DNA from: Flavihumibacter cheonanensis
Lineage (GTDB): Bacteria; Bacteroidota; Bacteroidia; Chitinophagales; Chitinophagaceae
Assembly: GCF_022352215.1 (NCBI RefSeq)
Contig: NZ_JAKRWF010000001.1
Span: 372,001-436,000, forward strand
Direction of reading: 5' to 3'
Length of the DNA stretch: 64,000 nt
The notes beneath the pieces were generated by a model. It worked only from the letters and a program-made list of their open reading frames with translations. It was not told the origin of the DNA and did not search any database. Each line of letters starts with the position of its first letter. Position 1 is the first letter of the stretch. Below, piece by piece: positions 1-7,000 of the stretch. Both the position numbers and the translations under genes were made by a program.

Positions 1-475
1 AAACCGGATTGGTGCGGATGGATTTGGGTTTAAATTTGCGATGAAAACCCTCGCAGGCGGCAGAATTGGTATTGCTGCCCAGGCACTGGGAATCGCAAGC
101 GGTGCCTATGAATTATCAGTTGCCTATTCCAAACAGAGGAAGGCATTTGGAAAGGAAATTATGCACCACCAGGCTATCCAGTTTAAATTGGCGGATATGG
201 CTACCAAAGTGGAAGCTGCCCGTCTCTTATGTCTGAAAGCTGCCTGGGAAAAGGATAACGGTCTCGACTACACGACAAGTAGTTCAATGGCCAAAGTGTA
301 TGCCTCCGAAGCAGCTATGTGGATCAGCACGGAAGCGGTACAGGTACATGGTGGCTATGGTTATGTAAAGGAATATCACGTTGAGCGATTGATGCGCGAC
401 GCCAAGATTACCCAGATTTATGAGGGTACATCCGAAGTACAGCGCATAGTAATTGGTCGCTCCGTACTAAAATAG
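1..475 (+). CDS. Acyl-CoA dehydrogenase, C-terminal part (5' end outside window)
   Basis: The frame is open from base 2, so the start lies upstream of the window. The visible 158 or so residues are the C-terminal helical domain of a flavin-dependent acyl-CoA dehydrogenase, which oxidises acyl-CoA to enoyl-CoA in fatty-acid or branched-chain degradation. Seen in the sequence: the [12 protein letters not shown] helix, the QRKAFGK segment, [13 protein letters not shown], and [10 protein letters not shown], whose first Glu is the usual catalytic base of short- and medium-chain enzymes. Substrate chain length cannot be told from this fragment. A strong intrinsic terminator follows 20 bp after the stop. 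Family assignment is secure. Confidence 0.95.
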   Translation, partial: NRIGADGFGFKFAMKTLAGGRIGIAAQALGIASGAYELSVAYSKQRKAFGKEIMHHQAIQFKLADMATKVEAARLLCLKAAWEKDNGLDYTTSSSMAKVYASEAAMWISTEAVQVHGGYGYVKEYHVERLMRDAKITQIYEGTSEVQRIVIGRSVLK

Positions 476-494
476 GTTTGGTTTTGCTTGCTTG

Positions 495-526
495 AGCGCC
501 ACTTCGAAAGAAGGGCGCTTTTTTTG
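495..526 (+). terminator. Intrinsic terminator after acyl-CoA dehydrogenase
   Basis: AGCGCC (495-500) pairs with GGCGCT (514-519), and a run of seven T follows. It lies just downstream of the stop codon at 475. Confidence 0.8.
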
Positions 527-527
527 T

Positions 528-625
528 GAAACGTCAGACGTGAGATGTGAAAAGGGGAGAAAGGAAGAGGGAGAAAGGAGAAGGGAATGTCTCACATCTC
601 ACGTTTGACGTCTGACGTTTCACCT
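528..625. repeat. 14-unit heptanucleotide tandem array forming an inverted repeat
   Basis: The stretch reads in an unbroken 7-bp register: GAAACGT, CAGACGT, GAGATGT, GAAAAGG, GGAGAAA, GGAAGAG, GGAGAAA, GGAGAAG, GGAATGT, then CTCACAT, CTCACGT, TTGACGT, CTGACGT, TTCACCT. The first half is purine-rich. The last five units are close to the reverse complement of the first three, so 528-550 and 590-622 can pair around a purine-rich loop, with one extra heptad in the right arm. It lies between the terminator at 495-526 and the promoter of the next gene. Related heptads occur at 15611, 16793, 54478 and 54567. Confidence 0.85.
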
Positions 626-630
626 TTCCG

Positions 631-638
631 TACCTTCG
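631..638 (+). promoter_or_regulatory. Bacteroidota-type -7 element (TACCTTCG) before the yggS-like gene
   Basis: TACCTTCG matches TAnnTTTG with one change and ends 4 bp before the ATG at 643. The transcript would therefore begin at or next to the start codon. No clear -33 TTG is at standard spacing; a TTG at 605-607 is 23 bp away. Confidence 0.5.
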
Positions 639-642
639 CTCC

Positions 643-1317
643 ATGTCTGTCAACCTTACTCAATACCAGAAAATTCAAAAAGAATGTGCTACTGCAAATG
701 CTTTGCTGGTGGCAGTTAGCAAGATCAAACCGGTGTCGGATATTAAAGCTTTGTACGATGCGGGGCAGCGTGATTTTGGAGAAAACTATGTACAGGAACT
801 GGTAGATAAACAGACTCAATTACCGGAAGATATCCGTTGGCATTTTATAGGACACCTGCAATCCAATAAGGTAAAATTCATTGTTCCCTTTGTATACCTC
901 ATCCATGGGGTGGACAGCCTCAAACTGCTAAAGGAAATTAGCAAGCAGGGGGTAAAGCTCAACCGGCGGGTGAATTGCCTGCTCCAGGTTCATATCGCAC
1001 AGGAAGAAACCAAATTCGGACTGGATGAGAAAGAGTTACAGGAACTGGTTGAATCTGTCAGCAACCATCCCGAGGCGTTTGCAGGGGTTCATATTCGTGG
1101 CTTGATGGGAATGGCTTCCTTTACTGAAAACGAGGCGCAAATCCGCCAGGAATTCCGGCAATTGACAGGTTGGGCTAATAAATATCTGCCCGCGATCCTT
1201 ACTGATGACACTACTAAAATATTGAGCTTTGGTATGAGCGGCGACTACACCATCGCGCTGGAAGAAGGCTCCACCCTGGTGCGGATCGGCAGTCTGCTTT
1301 TTGGTGCCCGCAACTAA
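643..1317 (+). CDS. yggS: YggS/PROSC-family pyridoxal-phosphate homeostasis protein
   Basis: A 224-residue single-domain PLP-binding protein of the YggS (PLPBP) family, which buffers PLP and affects amino-acid and keto-acid balance without a known catalytic reaction. The PLP lysine is K27 in LVAVSKIKP. Other family blocks present are DFGENYVQEL, WHFIGHLQSNK, IRGLMGMASF and the C-terminal LSFGMSGDYTIAL with VRIGSLLFG. Length fits the family (about 220-240). There is no upstream in-frame ATG, and the start is supported by the -7 element directly in front. It appears to be monocistronic, with glnS 57 bp downstream under its own candidate promoter. Confidence 0.95.
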   Translation: MSVNLTQYQKIQKECATANALLVAVSKIKPVSDIKALYDAGQRDFGENYVQELVDKQTQLPEDIRWHFIGHLQSNKVKFIVPFVYLIHGVDSLKLLKEISKQGVKLNRRVNCLLQVHIAQEETKFGLDEKELQELVESVSNHPEAFAGVHIRGLMGMASFTENEAQIRQEFRQLTGWANKYLPAILTDDTTKILSFGMSGDYTIALEEGSTLVRIGSLLFGARN

Positions 1318-1343
1318 GGATTTTATCCTCCGCGAAAAGGCCG

Positions 1344-1351
1344 TAAATTCG
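1344..1351 (+). promoter_or_regulatory. -7 element (TAAATTCG) before glnS
   Basis: TAAATTCG fits TAnnTTTG with one change. It would give a leader of about 20 nt before the ATG at 1375. No TTG is seen at the -33 position. Confidence 0.4.
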
Positions 1352-1374
1352 CCCTTCCAAAGGAATCATTACGT

Positions 1375-3054
1375 ATGAGCGACATTAAGAAAGAAGAAGA
1401 GAAAGGCCTCAATTTTATTGAAGAGATCATTGAAGCAGATTTAGCTGCCGGCAAATACAATTCTATCATCACCCGTTTTCCCCCGGAACCCAATGGGTAT
1501 CTACATATCGGGCATGCTTCCAGCATCTGCCTGAATTTTGGTCTCACTCTGAAGTACCCCGGTTATACCAATCTCCGGTTTGATGATACCAACCCCGTTA
1601 CCGAAGACACGGAATATGTGGAAAGCATTAAAGAGGATATCAAATGGCTGGGTTTTACCTGGAAAAATGAACTCTATGCTTCTGATTATTTTGATCAGCT
1701 CTACGCATTTGCCATAAAACTCATCAACAAGGGATTGGCCTATGTAGATGATTCTACCTCTGAAGCCATCGCTGCCATGAAAGGAACAACCACCCAACCT
1801 GGCGTGAATAGTCCTTATCGGGATCGGTCTGTTGAAGAAAACCTGGATTTATTCGCCCGCATGAAAGCAGGTGAATTTCCGGATGGCAGTCGCACGCTGC
1901 GGGCAAAAATCGATATGGCACATCCCAACATGATCATGCGCGATCCGGTGCTCTATCGCATTAAACATGCGCATCACCACCGCACAGGTGATGCATGGTG
2001 CATATATCCGATGTATGATTTTGCACATGGCCAATCGGATTCCATTGAGGAAGTGACACACTCACTTTGTACCATGGAATTTGTACCACACCGTGAACTG
2101 TATGACTGGTGTATTGAAAAACTGGAGATCTATCCTTCCCATCAATATGAATTTGCACGTCGTAACCTGAACTATACGGTTACGAGTAAACGAAAATTGC
2201 TGCAACTCGTAAATGAGAAACATGTTACGGGTTGGGATGATCCGCGTATGCCTACTATTTCCGGTTTGCGCAGAAGAGGTTATACCCCTTTCAGCATCCG
2301 CGATTTCTGTGATCGCATCGGTATTGCAAAACGGGAGAATATGATCGATGTTTCCCTTCTTGAATTTTGCGTACGGGAAGACCTGAATAAAAGCGCCCTG
2401 CGCCGCATGGTAGTTTTTGATCCCCTAAAAGTGATTCTTACCAATTATCCCGAAGGGCAGGAGGAAATGTTGCAAAGTGAAGACAATCCGGAAGCGGAAA
2501 CTGTTACCCACCGCGATATTCCTTTTTGCAGGGAACTCTACATTGAGCGGGAAGATTTCATGGAGGTTCCACCGAAAAAGTTCTTCCGGCTGGCACCCGG
2601 ACAAATGGTACGACTTAAAAGCGCCTATATCATCCGTTGCGATGAAGTGGTGAAAGATGAAAATGGAACTATTACCGAACTTCATTGTTCGTATATCCCT
2701 GAGAGTAAGAGTGGCTCCGATACTTCCGGTATCAATGTAAAAGGGACCCTGCATTGGGTTAGCGCCAAACACGCAGTATCTGCTGAAGTAAGATTGTATG
2801 ATCGTCTTTTCAGAGTGGAAGATCCCTCCAGTGAAGAAGGGGATTTCAAATCTTATATCAACCCAGATTCATTACAGGTGATTGATCATGTATATGCAGA
2901 GCCTGCTTTGCTCAAATCAAAATTTGACGAGCGTTATCAGTTCCTGCGTAAAGGTTATTTCTGCCTGGATAAAGATACCAGTGAAGAAAAACTCGTGTTC
3001 AACCGCACGGTTACATTGAAAGATGCCTGGGCGAAAGAGCAGAAAAAGGGTTAA
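1375..3054 (+). CDS. glnS: Glutaminyl-tRNA synthetase
   Basis: A 559-residue class I aminoacyl-tRNA synthetase that charges tRNA-Gln with glutamine in the cytoplasm. The HIGH signature is in PPEPNGYLHIGHA near residue 38, and the KMSKS equivalent is VTSKRKL near residue 270. The region DPRMPTISGLRRRGYTP is typical of GlnRS rather than GltX. The C-terminal half is the beta-barrel anticodon-binding region. Full length for the bacterial enzyme. Its stop overlaps the stop of the convergent M20 gene: the palindrome TTAA at 3051-3054 supplies both stop codons. Confidence 0.97.
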   Translation: MSDIKKEEEKGLNFIEEIIEADLAAGKYNSIITRFPPEPNGYLHIGHASSICLNFGLTLKYPGYTNLRFDDTNPVTEDTEYVESIKEDIKWLGFTWKNELYASDYFDQLYAFAIKLINKGLAYVDDSTSEAIAAMKGTTTQPGVNSPYRDRSVEENLDLFARMKAGEFPDGSRTLRAKIDMAHPNMIMRDPVLYRIKHAHHHRTGDAWCIYPMYDFAHGQSDSIEEVTHSLCTMEFVPHRELYDWCIEKLEIYPSHQYEFARRNLNYTVTSKRKLLQLVNEKHVTGWDDPRMPTISGLRRRGYTPFSIRDFCDRIGIAKRENMIDVSLLEFCVREDLNKSALRRMVVFDPLKVILTNYPEGQEEMLQSEDNPEAETVTHRDIPFCRELYIEREDFMEVPPKKFFRLAPGQMVRLKSAYIIRCDEVVKDENGTITELHCSYIPESKSGSDTSGINVKGTLHWVSAKHAVSAEVRLYDRLFRVEDPSSEEGDFKSYINPDSLQVIDHVYAEPALLKSKFDERYQFLRKGYFCLDKDTSEEKLVFNRTVTLKDAWAKEQKKG

Positions 3055-4385
3055 AATCCTTTTTTAACTTGTGCCTTTTTCTGTTTTGCCTGGAGATTGG
3101 CGTAATCAAATACCAGGTGGCAGAAGGCTTTTACACCTACATCGAGTTGACTGTCGTCGATGAAGAAATCCGGTGTGTGATGCCCCGGTGCTTTTGCAGG
3201 ATCTGTTCCAACCGGCATGCCTCCTAAATTGAAAAACAGGGCAGGGGCTTTTTCTCCAAAAAAGGAGAAATCTTCTGCACCGGTAGTCCAGGATTGTGTT
3301 TGCACTTTATCCTTTCCCGCAGCCTTTTGAAGGGAGGGTGCCATCATGGCTGTAAGGCTGGAATCATTATCGGTAACCAGGGTTTTGGTGTCAATATCCA
3401 CTTCCACAGTGGCACCACTGGCCTCAGCAATCTTTTCCGCCGTTTTTTTGATGCGTTCATGTACATCACGTTGCATTTCGGCATCCAGTGTACGAATGGT
3501 GCCTTCCAGTATCGCTTCTTCAGGAATAATATTGCTGCGTACGCCACTATGGAATTTGCCTACGGTAATTACAACGGGGGCTTTGACAATATTTTCCTGG
3601 CGACTAACAATTGTCTGCAATCCTGCTATGATTTGAGTTCCCACTACAATTGGATCAATGCTACCCCAGGGAGCAGATCCATGTGCCTGTTTCCCTTTCA
3701 CTTTGATGGTGAACCAGTCAGAGGATGCCATAAAGGGCCCTGGCTTGTATCTGATACTGCCACTTTCTGTATTGGATGAAATATGCAAACCGAAAATCGC
3801 ATCTACTTTAGGGTTGTCCATCACACCTTCTTTCACCATCAATGGTGCGCCGCCTTCTTCCTCACCGGGAGGACCTTCTTCTGCAGGCTGAAAGATAAAC
3901 TTCACGGTTCCCGCAATATCTTTTTTCATGGAAGCCAACACTTCTGCTGTACCCATCAATATGGCAACATGGCTGTCATGCCCACAGGCATGCATAAGCG
4001 ATACTTCCTGGCCGAGATAATCTGCTTTCTGGGTGGATTTAAAGGGCAGGTCCACTCTTTCTTCCACGGGCAGGGCATCCATATCCGCACGCAGGGCAAT
4101 CACGGGCCCGGGTTTTCCTCCTTTTAAGAGTCCTACCACGCCGGTTTTGGCCACTTTATCCTGTACTTCAATTCCAAGGGAACGCAGGTGATTCGCGATG
4201 TATTCCATGGTTTTGAATTCGCGATTACTCAGTTCGGGATTTTGGTGTATATGCCGCCGCCATTCAATTACTTTAGGAAGCACTTGTTTGGCTTTTGCCT
4301 GGATGGTTGCATCCAGATTATTTTGTGCCCCGGCTGTTAGGCAGCAACAGGTAGCTGCAAACAGGAGGGTGAGTAGTCGAACCAT
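3051..4385 (-). CDS. Secreted M20-family metallo-amidohydrolase/peptidase
   Basis: A 444-residue zinc amidohydrolase of the M20D type (relatives cleave N-acyl amino acids, hippurate or IAA conjugates). The N-terminus MVRLLTLLFAATCCCLTAGA is a signal peptide, so the enzyme is exported. Metal-binding blocks are ALRADMDALPVEE, HACGHDSHVAILMGTAEVL and QPAEEG, followed by the dimerisation lid and a C-terminal HHTPDFFID block. It sits 41 bp downstream of the mutase gene on the same strand and may be co-transcribed with it. The exact substrate is unknown. The 3' end overlaps glnS by 4 bp tail to tail. Confidence 0.92.
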   Translation of the reverse strand: MVRLLTLLFAATCCCLTAGAQNNLDATIQAKAKQVLPKVIEWRRHIHQNPELSNREFKTMEYIANHLRSLGIEVQDKVAKTGVVGLLKGGKPGPVIALRADMDALPVEERVDLPFKSTQKADYLGQEVSLMHACGHDSHVAILMGTAEVLASMKKDIAGTVKFIFQPAEEGPPGEEEGGAPLMVKEGVMDNPKVDAIFGLHISSNTESGSIRYKPGPFMASSDWFTIKVKGKQAHGSAPWGSIDPIVVGTQIIAGLQTIVSRQENIVKAPVVITVGKFHSGVRSNIIPEEAILEGTIRTLDAEMQRDVHERIKKTAEKIAEASGATVEVDIDTKTLVTDNDSSLTAMMAPSLQKAAGKDKVQTQSWTTGAEDFSFFGEKAPALFFNLGGMPVGTDPAKAPGHHTPDFFIDDSQLDVGVKAFCHLVFDYANLQAKQKKAQVKKGF

Positions 4386-4426
4386 GATGTGTAGATTAAG
4401 TTGGTCAGTAAGTTAAGAAAAATCGG

Positions 4427-5992
4427 CTAGCGATGTTCTCCAAATACGCCCCTGAGTTCATCGGCAATTTCTCCCAGCGTACATTTTTGTTCAACTGCTT
4501 CAATTACAGCCGGCATCAGGTTTTCACCGGAAGCTGCTTTGTCGTTCAGGTTTTGCAGCACCTGGTCCACCATTGCCGGATTACGGTTATTCTTTAAAGC
4601 ATTCAGTTTTTCAATCTGTACCTGTCTAATGCTATCATCTATTTTGAAAATAGGAATGGAGGCTTCTGAATTAATCAGGAATTTATTAACACCTACAATA
4701 ATCTTTTCGCCACTTTCGATCCCTTTCTGGTATTCATACGCGCTGCGGGCGATCTCATCCTGCATGAAACCCTGTTCAATGGCGGATACACTGCCGCCCA
4801 TGGCATCTATCTTTGCCATTAAGTCCAGCGCTTCCTGCTCCAGCTGGGAAGTGAGCGCTTCTACAAAATAAGAACCTGCCAGGGGATCCACCGAATCTGC
4901 CACGCCACTTTCAAAGGCAACGATCTGTTGGGTTCTAAGAGCTATTCGAGCCGCTTCTTCCGTTGGCAGAGAAAGCGCCTCATCATACCCGTTAGTGTGT
5001 AAGGATTGTGTACCTCCCAATACAGCCGCAAGGGTTTGAATCGTAACCCGGCTGATATTGTTCTGGGGTTGTTGAGCAGTTAAAGTACTACCACCTGTTT
5101 GGGTATGGAAACGCAGCATCATGGCCTTGGGATCTGTAGCTCCCAGTTCCTTCATAATCGTTGCCCACATGCGACGGGCAGCGCGGAATTTGGCCACTTC
5201 TTCAAAGAGGTTATTATGCGCATTGAAAAAGAAGGAGAGACGTTTGCCGAATACATTGATGTCAAGTCCGCGCTCCAGTGCTGCTTTCACATAAGCCTTG
5301 CCGTTAGACAGCGTAAATGCGATCTCCTGTACGGCTGTTGAACCGGCCTCACGGATATGGTAACCCGAAATTGAAATCGTATTCCATTTGGGTAAGGATC
5401 CACTGCACCATTCAAAGATATCGGTGATGATCCGCATGGATGGTTTGGGTGGATAGATATATGTACCACGGGCAGCGTATTCTTTCAGAATATCATTCTG
5501 GATGGTACCACTGATTTTGCTGAGATCGGCTCCCTGCTGTTTGGCCAGTGCTACATAAAAGGAGAGTAAAATAAATCCGGTGGCATTGATCGTCATGGAA
5601 GTGCTGACAGATTCCAGTGGTATGCCCTGGAAGAGTACCTGCATATCTTCGAGACTGTCAATCGCTACCCCCACTTTTCCCACTTCCCCTTCTGCCATGG
5701 CATGATCACTATCGTATCCGATTTGTGTAGGCAGGTCAAACGCAACTGATAATCCGGATACTCCCTGCGATAATAAATAGTGATAGCGTTTGTTGCTTTC
5801 TTCGGCAGTAGAGAAGCCGGCATACTGTCGCATGGTCCAGGGCTTTCCCCTGTACATATCGGGTTGCACACCTCTCGTGTAGGGGAATTGTCCCGGTTGC
5901 TCGGAACCATCCCATGCAGCCGGTAGATCACCCGGATAATAAACCGGTTTTATTTCTATTCCGCTGTCGGTGGTAATTTTTTTTTCTGACAT
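4427..5992 (-). CDS. Acyl-CoA mutase, methylmalonyl-CoA mutase large-subunit family, catalytic domain only
   Basis: A 521-residue TIM-barrel mutase that carries out B12-dependent carbon-skeleton rearrangement of an acyl-CoA such as methylmalonyl-CoA to succinyl-CoA. Family blocks: [69 protein letters not shown], and [16 protein letters not shown]. The protein ends after the substrate domain ([10 protein letters not shown]) and has no cobalamin-binding module with a DxHxxG motif. A separate B12-binding subunit must therefore be encoded elsewhere, as in isobutyryl- or 2-hydroxyisobutyryl-CoA mutases. I cannot fix the substrate from sequence. It lies 20 bp after the small membrane-protein gene and probably shares its promoter. 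Confidence 0.9.
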   Translation of the reverse strand: MSEKKITTDSGIEIKPVYYPGDLPAAWDGSEQPGQFPYTRGVQPDMYRGKPWTMRQYAGFSTAEESNKRYHYLLSQGVSGLSVAFDLPTQIGYDSDHAMAEGEVGKVGVAIDSLEDMQVLFQGIPLESVSTSMTINATGFILLSFYVALAKQQGADLSKISGTIQNDILKEYAARGTYIYPPKPSMRIITDIFEWCSGSLPKWNTISISGYHIREAGSTAVQEIAFTLSNGKAYVKAALERGLDINVFGKRLSFFFNAHNNLFEEVAKFRAARRMWATIMKELGATDPKAMMLRFHTQTGGSTLTAQQPQNNISRVTIQTLAAVLGGTQSLHTNGYDEALSLPTEEAARIALRTQQIVAFESGVADSVDPLAGSYFVEALTSQLEQEALDLMAKIDAMGGSVSAIEQGFMQDEIARSAYEYQKGIESGEKIIVGVNKFLINSEASIPIFKIDDSIRQVQIEKLNALKNNRNPAMVDQVLQNLNDKAASGENLMPAVIEAVEQKCTLGEIADELRGVFGEHR

Positions 5993-6012
5993 GGCAATTC
6001 ATCGTTTTGCAA

Positions 6013-6555
6013 TCAACTCAGTATTTTCTTTGCTTCGTAGCTTAAGGCTTCCTGCACCAGGCTGTGCATGGAGCCCTGGGGCTGGTTCATTACAAATTCA
6101 ATGATCTTTTTGTTGAATTCCAAACCACTCATGTCATCTGGCAGGATGGCAGCGAGCTGATTAACAATCATGATGTTTTGCTCTTTCAGGTTGCGAACCG
6201 CATCCCAGGCAGCAGCACTCACATAGATCTGTTGAGAGAGATTATACTCAAATTCCTGTTTGATGGTTTGGGTAAGCAGTTGTTGCATCCCGCGTTTATC
6301 AAAAGCCGGATCATTACTTCTGCTGATGAGGTTGGGCAGTGCAATTCTGTCAGCTAAAATTACCAGTCGCTCATAGGCCGCCAGCTGCATTTGTTTGGAA
6401 GCACCAGCCACCTGTTGTTCTTTACTGGTAGCGGCATCCACTTTCTGACTGATATCGGCGATGGCCTTTTTGTCCTTGCGGTAGAAATAAAGATAGAGGC
6501 CTACAAAACCAACTAGCGCAATGCCGGCAATGATCCAAACAGTTGTATTATCCAT
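6013..6555 (-). CDS. Small membrane-anchored protein of unknown function
   Basis: 180 residues with one N-terminal membrane segment (about residues 6-25, WIIAGIALVGFVGLYLYFY), then a basic/coiled-coil linker and a soluble helical domain of about 120 residues. That domain contains YERLVILADRIALPNLISR, a glutamine-rich stretch and a conserved-looking C-terminus. I do not recognise a characterised family. It is the first gene of a likely operon with the acyl-CoA mutase 20 bp downstream. A clean -7 box lies 22 bp upstream of its start. Confidence 0.75.
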   Translation of the reverse strand: MDNTTVWIIAGIALVGFVGLYLYFYRKDKKAIADISQKVDAATSKEQQVAGASKQMQLAAYERLVILADRIALPNLISRSNDPAFDKRGMQQLLTQTIKQEFEYNLSQQIYVSAAAWDAVRNLKEQNIMIVNQLAAILPDDMSGLEFNKKIIEFVMNQPQGSMHSLVQEALSYEAKKILS

Positions 6556-6576
6556 AATAGCTTAACGATTGAGCAG

Positions 6577-6584
6577 CAAAAGTA
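6577..6584 (-). promoter_or_regulatory. -7 element (TACTTTTG) for the membrane protein - mutase operon
   Basis: On the minus strand TACTTTTG is an exact match to TAnnTTTG, giving a leader of about 17 nt before the start at 6555. No TTG is at the -33 position; that region is occupied by the palindrome at 6593-6617. Confidence 0.6.
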
Positions 6585-6592
6585 AAGGTTTT

Positions 6593-6617
6593 ACCCGTCC
6601 GGTGCCACCGGACGGGT
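6593..6617. promoter_or_regulatory. 25-bp perfect palindrome between divergent promoters
   Basis: ACCCGTCCGGTG, one central C, then CACCGGACGGGT: two 12-base arms that pair perfectly. It sits between the minus-strand -7 box (6577-6584) and the plus-strand -7 box (6631-6638), covering the -33 region of both. This fits a shared operator. It is not followed by a T-run on the + strand, and transcription would start outside it in both directions, so a terminator role is unlikely. Confidence 0.7.
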
Positions 6618-6630
6618 GGAGGGAAATCCT

Positions 6631-6638
6631 TAAATTTG
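6631..6638 (+). promoter_or_regulatory. -7 element (TAAATTTG) for the IscA-type gene
   Basis: TAAATTTG is an exact match to TAnnTTTG and ends 4 bp before the ATG at 6643, predicting a leaderless or nearly leaderless mRNA. The spacing is identical to that at 631-638. Confidence 0.6.
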
Positions 6639-6642
6639 CAGT

Positions 6643-6990
6643 ATGGAAACGACAATAGCAACTACACCGGTTACCATGACAGCAGGGGCTATCAGTGAGA
6701 TCAAACGTTTAATGGAAGCTCCGGAATTTGACAAAAGCCAGGTTTTACGCGTAGGCGTTAAGGGAGGCGGTTGTTCAGGTATGAGTTATATCCTCGGGTT
6801 TGATAAGATAGAGGAAGGGGATGAGCAGTTCACTATCGAAGGTATTCCCTGTACCATGACCAAATCTCATGGGATCTACCTGATGGGCATGGAAATCGAC
6901 TGGCAGGAAGGGCTCAATAATCGTGGTTTCACTTTTACCAATCCCAATGCCAGCAAGACCTGCGGATGCGGTACTTCCTTCGCTGTTTAA
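6643..6990 (+). CDS. Iron-sulfur cluster assembly accessory protein, IscA/SufA/ErpA (HesB) family
   Basis: 115-residue A-type carrier that holds Fe or Fe-S clusters during assembly and hands them to apo-proteins. The three conserved cysteines are present: C44 in GGGCSGMSY and C107/C109 in the C-terminal CGCGTSF. Length and the N-terminal TAGAISEIKRLM helix are typical. It stands alone, with no other suf or isc gene nearby, and is transcribed away from the mutase operon across the palindrome. Whether it is the IscA, SufA or ErpA orthologue cannot be decided here. Only 10 bp separate it from the convergent TPR gene. Confidence 0.93.
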   Translation: METTIATTPVTMTAGAISEIKRLMEAPEFDKSQVLRVGVKGGGCSGMSYILGFDKIEEGDEQFTIEGIPCTMTKSHGIYLMGMEIDWQEGLNNRGFTFTNPNASKTCGCGTSFAV

Positions 6991-7000
6991 TAGGATTGAA

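Noticed and set aside
587-819. Short open frames on both strands near the start of the yggS-like gene
   Set aside because: They begin in the heptad array or run antisense through a clear PLP-protein gene and show no motif.
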